From contig CAZJYI010000006.1 in NCBI GenBank assembly GCA_964550025.1, forward strand, positions 74,668-138,667: a stretch of DNA of 64,000 nt, read 5' to 3'. Positions 1 to 8,849 of the stretch are shown here, piece by piece. Source of the DNA: CAZJYI01 sp964550025. GTDB taxonomy: Bacteria; Verrucomicrobiota; Kiritimatiellia; UBA8416; CAYOBW01. The notes below the pieces were generated by a model, which was not told where the DNA came from, ran no database searches, and worked only from the letters and a program-made list of their open reading frames with translations. A program made the position numbers and the translations under genes. Within the stretch, counting starts at the first letter, position 1. Each line of letters begins with the position of its first letter.

Positions 1-665
1 CGTGTCGTATGTCCCTGGCGTTCCCTGGCCTTGGTCAGACGGTACAGCTTCTCCATTCGCTCATGGAAGTCGTTATCGGATGCAATCTGGAGTCCGAGAC
101 GGACGATCGTTTCGTACAGGCTGACCACTTCCACGGCCTGGTCCGCCTTTTGGCGTTCGTACAGGCGTTGCGCCTCTTTGAAGGCATTGCCTGCCTGCAC
201 AAGCGCTTCGCCGTGGATAAGCGATCCGAAGTTGCGGAAGATCGGCTGCTGGACCTCGACTTCAAGCGTGACCCGGTGGTACTCGAGCTCCGAAAGCTCA
301 CTTCGATTGACGCGCCCGGAGACTTCGACCTCCGTTCCCGGAAGAAAGCGCTTGCTCGAGCGCAGACCGTATTGCCAGTCATCCCCGTCGTCGCTGACGC
401 CGGCCGTTCCGTCGGGGCGGGTCGTCAGAGCGAAATCCGCGCGTCTTGCCTCGACATCCAGTTCGTTGCGGCGCAACAGTTTCGCCGCGCGGCGCAGTTC
501 GCGGTTCCATTCGAGCGAGCGCGCGATGGCCTTGCGCAGGTCGAGACGGACGGGCTCCTCGTCGGCAGGTGCGGCATGCGCGACGACCAGGAGAAGGCCA
601 ACGAGCGCACAGAATAGCCCGGAATGCCGCAGTGGCTTGCCGCGCAGGCACTGAACATCGAACAT
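1..665 (-). CDS. TolC-family outer-membrane protein, N-terminal part (runs off window)
   Basis: The minus strand is open from an ATG at 665 to the left edge, so about 221 residues are visible and the C-terminus is missing. A hydrophobic signal-peptide core (residues ~17-31, ending AHA) is followed by LDLRKAIARSLEWN, the typical first helix of TolC/outer-membrane efflux proteins, and then alternating amphipathic segments (SGRVNRSELSEL, VTLEVEVQQPIFRNFG) and a long helix. Such proteins form the outer-membrane channel of tripartite efflux or type I secretion. The chosen ATG lies inside the heptamer array at 653-799, so the first codons are repeat-derived. No clear Shine-Dalgarno site is present there. 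Family assignment is from visible motif style only; the trimerisation and barrel parts cannot be checked. Confidence 0.72.
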   Translation of the reverse strand, partial: MFDVQCLRGKPLRHSGLFCALVGLLLVVAHAAPADEEPVRLDLRKAIARSLEWNRELRRAAKLLRRNELDVEARRADFALTTRPDGTAGVSDDGDDWQYGLRSSKRFLPGTEVEVSGRVNRSELSELEYHRVTLEVEVQQPIFRNFGSLIHGEALVQAGNAFKEAQRLYERQKADQAVEVVSLYETIVRLGLQIASDNDFHERMEKLYRLTKARERQGHTT

Positions 666-799
666 GGAACGCTGAACATTGAACATCGAACGCTGAACAT
701 TGAACATCGAACGTTGAACATCGAACGTTGAGCGTCGAGCGTTGAACATGGAACGCTGAACATTGAACATCGAACGCTGAACATTGAACGTTGAACGTT
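653..799. repeat. Tandem array of 21 heptamers (GAACATN / GAACGNT)
   Basis: The 147 bases divide exactly into 21 consecutive 7-bp units: GAACATC, GAACATG, GAACGCT, GAACATT, GAACGTT, and two GAGCGTY variants. There is no insertion or deletion between units. Unit order itself partly repeats (GCT-ATT-ATC blocks). The first two units contain the ATG of the TolC-like gene on the minus strand. It is far too short in period for CRISPR. Confidence 0.95.
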
Positions 800-883
800 G
801 GGGGGCGGACGGTGGGCGGCGAGCACTGAGGTACGACAGGCAGGCACGCAAGCGCGACCGCATGCCCGCTCGGTGTTCCCTCG

Positions 884-918
884 GCACTTCGACGTTCGAT
901 GTTGGATGTTCGGCGTTC
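884..918. repeat. Short inverted-orientation patch of the same heptamer repeat
   Basis: Read on the minus strand this stretch gives five 7-bp units (GAACGCC, GAACATC, CAACATC, GAACGTC, GAAGTGC). These are degenerate versions of the units at 653-799 but on the opposite strand. The two patches lie 85 bp apart and could fold back on each other. Between them and the FHA gene stop no gene is visible. Confidence 0.8.
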
Positions 919-987
919 AAAGCTCGTCCGAGATTCCCTGGGGATTCCGCGTTTCGTACGGATGCTGCCGTGTCCCTGCCCGGTTCT

Positions 988-3240
988 CTACTCCCATATC
1001 AGCTTAAGGGCCGGGTCGTCGGGCAGTCCCGTTGCCAGGATCTGCTGCTTGATGGCCTCGCGGTCGGACTCGGGCGCGGCCTTGTATTCTGCCAATAGCT
1101 CCTGCACTTTCGAAAGCGTTCGCCTGAATGCCGCGGTGGCCCAGTCATGGAGCGACTGGTCGCCGACCATGAGGTCATCCTTGTTCGGCGCGAGCTGCAG
1201 GGCGATGCCCGCGGCGATGAGCGCGGAACGCCCGCCGTCGGTCGTGACGTGCGCGAGCATGTCCTTCGCGAGGCGGCGCAGCGCGTCGCGTTGGGACAGG
1301 AGCTTCGCCGTCCGCTTCTCCAGCTCGCCGCCGTACCAGTCCGCGCCGCGGCATTTCTCGAGGAAGGCCCCGTCCCTGGATGCCGCCGCGAGATGCCTCT
1401 TTGTTCGTGCCAGAACCGTATCGAACGGTGTCTGCCGCCGATTAAGGATGTAGCGGCCGGCTTCTTCCATATAGAAAAGGTAGAAGCTCTCGACGCCGAC
1501 GTACGCATCGTAGCGGCTGACGGCGTTCGTCCGCGTGGAGGACACCGGGGGGTTGTCGAGTGCGTCACATGCCAGCACTTTGGCTACGGCGGCCGTGTCT
1601 GCCCAGGCGTCGAGAATGGCGCTTCCGGCCTCGATTTGCTGGAGGGCGTTGGTAGCCACCGACAGATGGCCGGCGGCTTCAACCATGCTGCGGTAGCGTT
1701 CATTGAGAGTGCTGAACGCGTACTCGATACGGGGGTCGCGTGACCGGACGTCGGCGGCCGGCAGCGCAAGCTCGCCGCGGGCGACTTCATCGAAACGTGC
1801 GGACTGCATGTCTTGCGCCAACCCGGCGTACTGCCGCAGCGACTTGCTGAGGGCCCCGACGGCTTCGAGAAGCGATTCCACGTGCGCACGCGCATCGCCG
1901 CTTTCCCGTTGTCTTGCCTTCTCCAGGCCGGCGGTGACCGTGTCTACCTCGATCGGCCATTTCCGCAGCCCCTCGAGGACGTCGAAACGCCGGCTCTCGA
2001 ACAACTGATCGTTCAGGCCCTGTTTCACGGCGCCGGCCTCATCCAGGAGTTTCGCAAGATAGGGAGACGGGGAAGCGCTCAGCGGCGCCATTGCCCCGAT
2101 GAGGGCCTCGTGGCGGCCCTCGATGAGACGCCGGGCCATGACCCCCTCGTCGACGATTCGGCGTGACGGCAGGAAGACTTCCAGCAAACGGCTCGTCTGC
2201 AGGGCTTGCTCGGCGAGGCCGGCGGCTTCGTCGCTCCAGCCCCACGCCATGTCCCCCTGGGCGCGCAGGTCGTTCAGAATGCCGGCTGCCTTGCTCCAGT
2301 TCCCCTTCTCCAGGCTCGATACGGCTTCCTGCCACGACGCGTGGGTCTGCTGCCACAGCGCCACGCGCTCCGCGGCCTCCTCCGCCTTTCGGCGCTCGTC
2401 CTCCTTGCCCGCTATGCGCGCCGCCTTGTCCAGCACGTCGCGCGCCTTGTCGAACTGCTCGTCCGCGGCCAGATTCTGCGCCTTGGCGATGAGTCGCTCC
2501 GCCCCGGGTGCGCAGGCACGCGCGCAGAGGGCAAGGAGCAGCACGGCGACGGCGGCGGCCGCGCCCCACGTCATCCATCGCTTCCGCTCGGCTTGCAGGA
2601 CGCCGCTGCCGTCGTCGAACACGAACGAGAAGTGTGCGACGTAGACGCGGTCACCGGCTTTGAGCTGCACCTCGTCGTCCTGCTCGAGCTTCTTGCCGTT
2701 GACCAGCGTCTCATTCGTGCTGCCGAGGTCCCGAATCCAGAATTCTCCGCCGCGCGACCGGATCTCGGCGTGATGGTGCGACACCATGGAGTTGGCGATG
2801 TGCAGGGAGGAAGTCGGGTCGGCCCCGATGGTGAACACGTCCGAGCCGATTGGATACACCTGGCCCTTCACCTCGCCCGTCTGGCCAAGAAGGCGGGCGG
2901 GCGGCGAGACGACGGCAGGCGGCGCCGGGGCATCCGTCGCCGCCGCGGCTCCGGCCACTATCAGCGTGCAGTTGCCTATCTCGATACAGTCGCCAATTGT
3001 CAGTTCGCGCTCCCTGATGCGCTCCCCGTGCAGCAGGATACCGTTGCGGCTGTCAAGGTCGCAGACGAACAGGCGGTCATCGCGCTTCCGGACCTCCGCA
3101 TGTCGCCCGCTGACGAGCGACAGTTCCTGGGGAACGACCCACTCACACCCGGGGCGACGCCCGATCACCAGCGACTCCGGCAGCTCTGAAAGCGGACTTT
3201 CGTATAGCGTCCGGTTATCGTATGTCAGCTTCAGTCTCAC
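988..3240 (-). CDS. Double-FHA-domain membrane protein with long helical C-terminal region
   Basis: 750 residues. FHA domain 1 (about 5-95) has the canonical phosphothreonine-binding set: GRR at 27-29, SGRH 44-47, SRNG 64-67. FHA domain 2 (about 125-208) keeps SHHH 154-157 and STNET 174-178, but the conserved GR is IGA (138-140), so its phosphopeptide-binding arginine is missing. A single membrane span lies at about 225-243. The remaining ~500 residues are predicted helical and TPR-like, rich in EKA/ARDVL repeats, and would be outside the cytoplasm. FHA domains read Ser/Thr phosphorylation, so this could couple a cytoplasmic kinase signal to a periplasmic scaffold (inference). It lies 18 bp downstream of the DUF4019 lipoprotein gene on the same strand, suggesting one transcript. 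Confidence 0.85.
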   Translation of the reverse strand: MRLKLTYDNRTLYESPLSELPESLVIGRRPGCEWVVPQELSLVSGRHAEVRKRDDRLFVCDLDSRNGILLHGERIRERELTIGDCIEIGNCTLIVAGAAAATDAPAPPAVVSPPARLLGQTGEVKGQVYPIGSDVFTIGADPTSSLHIANSMVSHHHAEIRSRGGEFWIRDLGSTNETLVNGKKLEQDDEVQLKAGDRVYVAHFSFVFDDGSGVLQAERKRWMTWGAAAAVAVLLLALCARACAPGAERLIAKAQNLAADEQFDKARDVLDKAARIAGKEDERRKAEEAAERVALWQQTHASWQEAVSSLEKGNWSKAAGILNDLRAQGDMAWGWSDEAAGLAEQALQTSRLLEVFLPSRRIVDEGVMARRLIEGRHEALIGAMAPLSASPSPYLAKLLDEAGAVKQGLNDQLFESRRFDVLEGLRKWPIEVDTVTAGLEKARQRESGDARAHVESLLEAVGALSKSLRQYAGLAQDMQSARFDEVARGELALPAADVRSRDPRIEYAFSTLNERYRSMVEAAGHLSVATNALQQIEAGSAILDAWADTAAVAKVLACDALDNPPVSSTRTNAVSRYDAYVGVESFYLFYMEEAGRYILNRRQTPFDTVLARTKRHLAAASRDGAFLEKCRGADWYGGELEKRTAKLLSQRDALRRLAKDMLAHVTTDGGRSALIAAGIALQLAPNKDDLMVGDQSLHDWATAAFRRTLSKVQELLAEYKAAPESDREAIKQQILATGLPDDPALKLIWE

Positions 3241-3258
3241 GGCAATTTCCGAAGAACA

Positions 3259-3684
3259 CTACTTGATGTAGTACCCCGACACACGCCATTTCTTGTCACT
3301 ATCCAGCATGGGCGTGACGGTCTCTATGGCTTTCTCTTTGTTTTCAAATGCCGACTTGAACTGGATGATGACGTATTCTCCGTCCGGAGCACCGGGCATG
3401 CTTGTGCGATAGGTGCTCGACTTGACCTGCCGGGAACGCTTCTCTCCGAGTGGTTCCCGGAACGTCTTCATGGAGTCTTGCCACTGTTCCTGGGGCACCG
3501 CGTTGCGGAAGAATGCTGCCGCTTCCTGCCAGCTCTCGTCGTACTGCCCCTCATCGATCAGCCGCAGCCACGACCTGGCGGCATCGGCGGCCGCCTTCTC
3601 GGCCTCGGGGTTCTTCTTGCCCATGCACCCGCACAACAGTGCGCACACAAACAGCATCAGCATCACCTTGCCTACAGCCTTCAT
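3259..3684 (-). CDS. DUF4019 lipoprotein
   Basis: 141 residues. A type II signal peptide ends in the lipobox LCGC with acylated Cys20. The mature part shows the DUF4019 pattern: a WLRLIDEGQYDESW helix, AAAFFRNAVPQEQW, LGEKRSRQVKSSTY, PGAPDGEYVIIQF and a terminal WRVSGYYIK strand. This is an NTF2-like alpha+beta domain of unknown function often found in small exported proteins. Length is normal for the family. It sits between the duplicated-domain membrane protein gene (67 bp upstream) and the FHA gene (18 bp downstream), all on the minus strand, so co-transcription is likely. A role in envelope maintenance is only a guess. Confidence 0.85.
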   Translation of the reverse strand: MKAVGKVMLMLFVCALLCGCMGKKNPEAEKAAADAARSWLRLIDEGQYDESWQEAAAFFRNAVPQEQWQDSMKTFREPLGEKRSRQVKSSTYRTSMPGAPDGEYVIIQFKSAFENKEKAIETVTPMLDSDKKWRVSGYYIK

Positions 3685-3751
3685 GGTGCTTCTCCGTGGT
3701 TTCTGCGCCGTTGGCGTACGGCCGATGGCGCCGAGCAGGTGCTACGATAGC

Positions 3752-5143
3752 TTATTCGCGGCGTGAGGCAAATTGGAAATTTGCAATGAAGGCCGCGGCG
3801 CTGAACATGGCCAGGAATGCGAGTGTGGCGTAGATCATCATCCAGGTTGTGCGCGGCGCGGGGTGTGGCGTGGTTGTGCCGACCGGGTTGTCGGAAAACG
3901 GCGCGCGTTCGGCGCGCAGGAGGTTGCGCTCCAGGCGGTCGAGCTGCTTGCCGCGCTGGCGCAGGAAAGCGACATAGCCCCCGTCGTCGGGAAGGGGCAC
4001 GGGTTCCGCGCTGATGCGCCGTAATTCTGCTGTGGTGCTGTCGAGAAGGCGGTGGATCGATGCGTAGCGCCACGGCACCAGCGCGCGGATTGTGTCGGCT
4101 TCGGCGACCAGGCGGTCGCAACGGGCCGTTTCGGCACTCCAGACGTCTCGAACCCGCACGGAGAACACAAGACTCTCTCCCGGCCCGATGTCGATCCCGT
4201 CGCCTACCACCGACAAAGCGCCCCCGCGGGTGTCTCGGCGCAGCAGGAGTCCGTCGGTGTCCAGGATGTCCGCTTCCGTGAGCTCGTGCGGCAGAGGGTG
4301 ATTGATCTGCGCGCATCGTGGACGGTCGGGAGAGGGGTTCGCGAGCCGAAGGCGCAGCACAAGCTCTCCGTCGGGGGCGGCACATTCCCTCATGCCCTCG
4401 CCGGATCCCGGAGGAAGCACGCCCAGGATCTGCCGGGGATCGATCCCGTGACGAATGGCTACATCCTCCAGCTCGCGAATAGAGTCTTTGACCACGTCCA
4501 GGCGGTGGCCATCGCGCCAGTAGGCCGCGATGTGTTGTTCGGCGGAGGCCGTCCCGAGCGCGTTGGAGGCCTGGGACGCCCGGACCAGGGCGATGTCCCG
4601 CTCGATACGCGCGGGAAGGGTGTGCCAGAGGGCGGAGCCGGCGGGGGAGGAGAGATGGTCCGCCAGTTCTGCGGCATGTCCGGCGAGGCGATTGCAGACC
4701 TCCACCGGGACGCTCCACGCGTCGCGCAGCCGCACTACGGCGGTGTGAGTTTCCCCCGCCGGCACCTCTACCGGCCCTGTCGCAAAATACCGGTTCGCGC
4801 AGGCGTCATAGACGATGTCGAGACCGTCTGCGTCAATGATGACCTCGGGACGCGTCCCGACGGGTAGCGGCGAGCGAATGTCAACCGAGCGTGCCGTCTG
4901 CGTCCCGTTGCTCGCCGTGAGCCGGAGCTGAAGCTCCTTCGTGCTGCCAACGTGCCGGCTCATCTTCCACGAAGATGTCACATCCCATCCGTGGGTAGTC
5001 CCATCCGTGGGCACTCCGGTTCCATCCTCGGCCATCCGCGTCGGTCCGTGGTTTGGCTCCCTCTGATCGCGGCTGTGCTGCTCTGCGGTTACCGCGGGCA
5101 GCAGCGCTGCCCAAAGTGCAATCAATACGCATGACAACTTCAT
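3752..5143 (-). CDS. Exported membrane-anchored protein with two copies of an unknown domain
   Basis: 463 residues from the ATG at 5143, chosen because a GGAGG site lies just upstream and a signal peptide (MKLSCVLIALWAALLPAVTA) follows. A single C-terminal span (MMIYATLAFLAMFSAAAF) anchors it. Two related domains of ~130 residues are visible: each starts with a beta-rich L.LRL.. strand, contains a short D.DGL stretch, a GE/GP turn, the strand V.VRDxWS, and then a helix beginning CNRLAG.. or CDRLVAE... I do not recognise the family. The mature N-terminus is encoded by CACGGATGG-type microrepeats (4984-5052) and is probably disordered. A longer upstream frame exists but only runs antisense to the next gene. 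Confidence 0.75.
   Translation of the reverse strand: MKLSCVLIALWAALLPAVTAEQHSRDQREPNHGPTRMAEDGTGVPTDGTTHGWDVTSSWKMSRHVGSTKELQLRLTASNGTQTARSVDIRSPLPVGTRPEVIIDADGLDIVYDACANRYFATGPVEVPAGETHTAVVRLRDAWSVPVEVCNRLAGHAAELADHLSSPAGSALWHTLPARIERDIALVRASQASNALGTASAEQHIAAYWRDGHRLDVVKDSIRELEDVAIRHGIDPRQILGVLPPGSGEGMRECAAPDGELVLRLRLANPSPDRPRCAQINHPLPHELTEADILDTDGLLLRRDTRGGALSVVGDGIDIGPGESLVFSVRVRDVWSAETARCDRLVAEADTIRALVPWRYASIHRLLDSTTAELRRISAEPVPLPDDGGYVAFLRQRGKQLDRLERNLLRAERAPFSDNPVGTTTPHPAPRTTWMMIYATLAFLAMFSAAAFIANFQFASRRE
4984..5052. repeat. CACGGATGG-type microrepeats inside a coding region
   Basis: On the minus strand the unit CGGATGG or GGATGG recurs about four to five times at short irregular spacing (for example CCACGGATGGGACTACC). 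It encodes the Gly/Thr-rich start of the mature duplicated-domain protein. The same unit, CCATCCGTGGG on the plus strand, recurs at 35689-35752 between genes. Confidence 0.7.
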
Positions 5144-5470
5144 CTCCGACCTCCGCCTTGTATTGTACGCGGAATGGAAATCCTTTGTGTCATGGGCGTG
5201 TGATGGTTCTGCAAAAAAGCTGCAATCCGCTCCAGTAGATGGCGTTCCAGCCGCGGCCACATCTTCCGCCCGACCGGGGCACGACGTACCCGCGCCCGCC
5301 CCACGGCAGTGCGGTTCTCTCGTAAGTCGCTCCTTGGTAACCCGTTGCGGAAAACGCATGCCGGTGGCCCCGCCCAGGGGTTGTCGTCGGCCAATTGACA
5401 GCGTGACGCCGCTGTGCGAAGCTGTGGAGGATACGCTTGCAAGGTCACGATCCTCAGCGCTGACAACACT
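5144..5470. other. Divergent intergenic region, no gene seen
   Basis: This separates the minus-strand duplicated-domain gene from the plus-strand heme protein gene and must hold both promoters. A TTGACA at 5395-5400 has no good -10 at the right distance. I see no conserved hairpin, repeat or convincing small gene here. Confidence 0.5.
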
Positions 5471-8434
5471 ATGATGAAGACGGGACGAGCATTCACGGTT
5501 GCCGCGGGAGTACTGCTGGGGCTGCTCGCCTCGTTCGCTTCGGGCGAGGTTGGCGACACTGCGTTCGTCAACGGCTTCACGGCCTACGGGGGTGAGTGGG
5601 CCGTCAGCGACGGGGTCCTCACTGTCGGGGGCGGGCCGGGACCGAAGCTGGTCTTCGATGGACCGGCGTTCACCGAGGGAGAAGTCGGCGTCGATGTGCT
5701 TTTCCCCGACCGAAGCGGCGGCAATGCGGGTCTGATTGTGAAGGTCAGCGGTCCGGGGATCGGTGCGGACCGGTTCAACGGCTACGAGATATCCCTGGAT
5801 GCCCGGAACCAGTATCTGCGCCTGGGCCGGCATCGCCAGAACTTCGAGCTCATCAAGGACACGCCGTGCGACGTTCCCGTGAATGAATGGGTGTCGCTTG
5901 TTGTGCGTTTCAGGAAGACGCGGCTCGAAGTGCTGGTGAACGGCGGATCGATCGTCACGTATGAGGACAGAGCGCATCCGCTCGTCTCCGGCACCTTCGG
6001 CCTTCGACCTTGGCAGCGGGTGGCGCGGTTCCGGCGTCTCTGGGCCCGTCGCGGCGACACCAGGACTGAGATTCCGTTTGTGGCGGCGTCTTGGCCAGAG
6101 ACCCTGAAGACGGACGACCTGCCGCCCGTTGCCGTGATAACCCGTCATCCTCTCGGGCGCCCCAATGCGATAAGCTGCGACATCTGGCAGGCGAAACCGC
6201 GCGCGCCCGGCTGCAGCATCAGGATCATTGACCCGGGCGCGCCCGACACACCGGCGAAGACCATCTTCAGCGACCGTGATGGCTGCATCTACGACATGAA
6301 CGTGTCCTATGACGCGCGGACGCTCTACTTCTCGTACCGGCACGGCAGCGAGAAGTACTGGCGTATATGGCGCATCAACGTGGATGGAACCGGACTTGAG
6401 CAGTTGACCGACGGTCCGCACTACGATGTGGGCCCCTGCCTGATGCCGAATGGCCGGATCGTCTTCGTGTCGACGCGGCGCTTCGGGTACACCGTGTGCC
6501 AGCCCGGACCATCGTCGAATCTCCACATCATGGACGCGGACGGGAGCAACGTTCGCTGCGTCAGCATGAACACGCTTTCGGATTTCAGTCCGCAGATGCT
6601 CCCGGACGGGCGCGTTCTCTTCACGCGCTGGGAGTACATTGACCGCGATCTGACGTACCGCCAGAGCCTCTGGACTCAGAACCCGGACGGCACGGCCTAC
6701 CGACTCTTCTTCGGGAATACCATTCGCGATGTCGGGACGTTCTGGCAAGCGCGCCCCCTGCCGGGATCGTGCGAGCGGCTGGTTGCCACGTTCGCGCCCC
6801 ATCACCACTGGCCTCACGGCGCCATTGGGTTGATCGACCGAAGATATGGCGTGGAGGGAGGCAGGGGAAAGGGGTTTGTGTACGTCACGAAGGAGTTCCC
6901 GAGCATCGGTGACCGCGGCAACGAGTGGTCGTATCGCGACCCTTTCCCGCTCGATGACGGGCGGTTCCTTTGTTCGTACGGCGGCAAGAAACCACATCGG
7001 TTCCGCGTTTACCTGCTGGATCTTCACGGCAGGAAGCGGATGCTCTACGAGGACTCCGAGATGGGGTGCTACTTCCCTGTTCCTTTGCGACCCGTGGATG
7101 CCCCGCGCAACATCCCTTCGCGTCCGCCGGCGTCGGGGTGGAACGCCCCCACCTCGACCGTCGACAATGCCATGGGCACGTTTCTCCTTGTGGACGCGTA
7201 CAAGGGGATCGAAGAGACGATCGGGCGGGGCAGGGCAAAGATCCTGCGCGTGATGGAACAGGTCCGCAAGAGCGAGGATCTCCGTGGGCGCGCGTACGAT
7301 GAGTCGCCGGTGATGGGCTACGGCACATACTACGCGAAACGCTGCTGGGGCACCGTGCCCCTGGAAGAAGACGGTTCGGCCCACTTCAAGGCGCCTGCCC
7401 TGCGTGAACTGTACTTCCAGCTTCTTGATGCCGAGGGGCGCGAGCTGCAGCGCATGACGTCGGGGGTACAGCTCATGCCCGGGGAGACTATTGGTTGCAT
7501 CGGCTGTCACGAGGCGCGTGATTCCGCCGTCCCGGCGGCGCAAGAGGCCCCGCTCGCCGTCCGGAACCCGCCACGCGCACTGGCGCCGCCGGAGTGGGGC
7601 AATGACGGGATCGTCGACTTCGTGAAGCTCGTTCAACCCGTGCTCGACAAGTACTGCGTCAAGTGCCATAGCGGCGCGGATCCGAAGGCGGGCTACGATT
7701 TCAGCGGGGACAAGACGCGGTTCTTCAACATGGCGTACGACAACCTTCTTGGCCGGAGCCGCTCCTATCGTCAACACAACATGCTCACGGGAGAGATGTT
7801 GCCGGGCGAAAGGGCAAAGGGAAAACCCCTCGTGCATTTCTACTGGCTGTTGAGAACGCCGTCGGCCGTCAACCAGCCGCTCTGGACCGGGAGTCACGCG
7901 AGCCGGTTGACGGACATCATCGAATCGGACCACTGCAAGAAGGCGATTCCGCTCGAGGAACGCCGACGCATCTACATGTGGATCGACGCGAACGTTCCGT
8001 ACTACGGAACCTACGCCAACAGCCGGCCCAGCTCGTCGGGGAAACGCGACCTCTGCACGCATCCGAAAACCGGACAGCGGGCTTCGGACTGGTTCGCAAG
8101 GGACTTTTCGGACGTGTACAGACGTCGTTGCCATGAGTGTCACGGCAATTTGCCGCACCCCAACGACAAAGGCGGCATCTGGACCGGCAAGCTCGCCTGG
8201 ATCAACTTCTCGAACCCGGAACGCAGTCCGGCCCTGACCGCGCACCTGCCGCGGGGCAAAGGCGGACGCGGGATTGCGGGGGTCAAGGACGGTGTGAGGA
8301 AGACCGTTTTCAAAGACAAGGACGACCCGGACTACCGGAAGATGCTGCAGGCCATTGAGGTTGGCAAGGAGCTTGCCAACGACGCACCTCGGGCCGACAT
8401 GCCCGGTTTCCCCGGCCACCGGGCGGAGCCGTGA
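5471..8434 (+). CDS. Hydrazine-synthase-alpha-like PD40 propeller protein with three CxxCH heme sites
   Basis: 987 residues from ATG 5471; a GTG at 5414 would bury the signal peptide (TVAAGVLLGLLASFASG), so 5471 is preferred although it has no clear Shine-Dalgarno site. After the leader comes a jelly-roll domain like DUF1080/LamG (~25-190). TolB/PD40-type propeller blades follow (e.g. NVDGTGLEQLTDGPH, LPDGRVLFTRWEY), then a C-terminal half with heme-c motifs C676-C679-H680 (CIGCHE), C729-C732-H733 (CVKCHSG) and C887-C890-H891 (CHECHG). The overall plan resembles the alpha subunit of anammox hydrazine synthase, a family widespread in non-anammox PVC bacteria where its role is unknown. No beta or gamma subunit gene lies nearby, so hydrazine chemistry is not implied. 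A periplasmic redox role on a sugar or small molecule is possible. Confidence 0.75.
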   Translation: MMKTGRAFTVAAGVLLGLLASFASGEVGDTAFVNGFTAYGGEWAVSDGVLTVGGGPGPKLVFDGPAFTEGEVGVDVLFPDRSGGNAGLIVKVSGPGIGADRFNGYEISLDARNQYLRLGRHRQNFELIKDTPCDVPVNEWVSLVVRFRKTRLEVLVNGGSIVTYEDRAHPLVSGTFGLRPWQRVARFRRLWARRGDTRTEIPFVAASWPETLKTDDLPPVAVITRHPLGRPNAISCDIWQAKPRAPGCSIRIIDPGAPDTPAKTIFSDRDGCIYDMNVSYDARTLYFSYRHGSEKYWRIWRINVDGTGLEQLTDGPHYDVGPCLMPNGRIVFVSTRRFGYTVCQPGPSSNLHIMDADGSNVRCVSMNTLSDFSPQMLPDGRVLFTRWEYIDRDLTYRQSLWTQNPDGTAYRLFFGNTIRDVGTFWQARPLPGSCERLVATFAPHHHWPHGAIGLIDRRYGVEGGRGKGFVYVTKEFPSIGDRGNEWSYRDPFPLDDGRFLCSYGGKKPHRFRVYLLDLHGRKRMLYEDSEMGCYFPVPLRPVDAPRNIPSRPPASGWNAPTSTVDNAMGTFLLVDAYKGIEETIGRGRAKILRVMEQVRKSEDLRGRAYDESPVMGYGTYYAKRCWGTVPLEEDGSAHFKAPALRELYFQLLDAEGRELQRMTSGVQLMPGETIGCIGCHEARDSAVPAAQEAPLAVRNPPRALAPPEWGNDGIVDFVKLVQPVLDKYCVKCHSGADPKAGYDFSGDKTRFFNMAYDNLLGRSRSYRQHNMLTGEMLPGERAKGKPLVHFYWLLRTPSAVNQPLWTGSHASRLTDIIESDHCKKAIPLEERRRIYMWIDANVPYYGTYANSRPSSSGKRDLCTHPKTGQRASDWFARDFSDVYRRRCHECHGNLPHPNDKGGIWTGKLAWINFSNPERSPALTAHLPRGKGGRGIAGVKDGVRKTVFKDKDDPDYRKMLQAIEVGKELANDAPRADMPGFPGHRAEP

Positions 8435-8448
8435 GACGGCAACCAGAC

Positions 8449-8682
8449 ATGAGTAAGGCACACATGGCATATTTCGAGAAGGACGATGTCCTTCATCTGG
8501 CCATTTCGGATGAGCCGGAGGCGGGGAGTGTCGAGGTTAGCCCGAATATTACGGCGGAGGTTAACGCCGAAGGGGAGCTGATAGGAATCGAGATCCTTCG
8601 GGCGAGTACCTTCATCCGGGATGCGGTGCTGGATTCTGTGCAGGCCAGGATGCTCGATTTGGCCGAAGGCAAGACCGCCTGA
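8449..8682 (+). CDS. DUF2283 small protein
   Basis: 77 residues from ATG 8449, 14 bp after the preceding stop; a GTG at 8431 overlapping that stop is also possible. The sequence shows the DUF2283 pattern: YFEKDDVLHLAISDEPE, a turn, NITAEVNAEGELIGIEILRAS, and a C-terminal helix. DUF2283 proteins are small alpha/beta domains often found next to toxin-antitoxin or mobile genes; no molecular function is established. A GTAG-type hairpin begins 24 bp after the stop and may end the transcript. Confidence 0.8.
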   Translation: MSKAHMAYFEKDDVLHLAISDEPEAGSVEVSPNITAEVNAEGELIGIEILRASTFIRDAVLDSVQARMLDLAEGKTA

Positions 8683-8706
8683 GCGCATTCTGGTTTCTCA
8701 TCCCAA

Positions 8707-8730
8707 GTAGGTCCCAGTTGTACTGGGACC
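8707..8730 (+). repeat. GTAG-headed hairpin (REP-like), copy 1
   Basis: GTAG is followed by the stem GGTCCCAGT-TGT-ACTGGGACC, a near-perfect hairpin. The 5' GTAG followed by a stem-loop is the hallmark of REP elements mobilised by RAYT (Y1) transposases. It lies 24 bp after the DUF2283 stop and pairs with an inverted copy at 8850-8871. Confidence 0.7.
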
Positions 8731-8849
8731 CTCCCGCCCCGTGGTCGCTGTTGAACCGGAACCAGCGCCCGGAGACGATGCAGTCGCCCCACAATCCGGT
8801 CTTGAGTCGCGACTATCCCATCCCCGCCGCCTCGCGTTCTCCCCCGGGG

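Noticed and set aside
653..799. CRISPR array
   Set aside because: Period is 7 bp with no spacers, and no cas genes are present.
425..847. A minus-strand frame translating the heptamer array as repeated MFSVxCS units
   Set aside because: It is the product of translating the repeat and then the wrong frame of the TolC-like gene.
3752..8470. A 1572-codon minus-strand frame
   Set aside because: All but its last ~463 codons run antisense to the heme protein gene at 5471-8434, and a ribosome-binding site plus signal peptide mark the true start at 5143.
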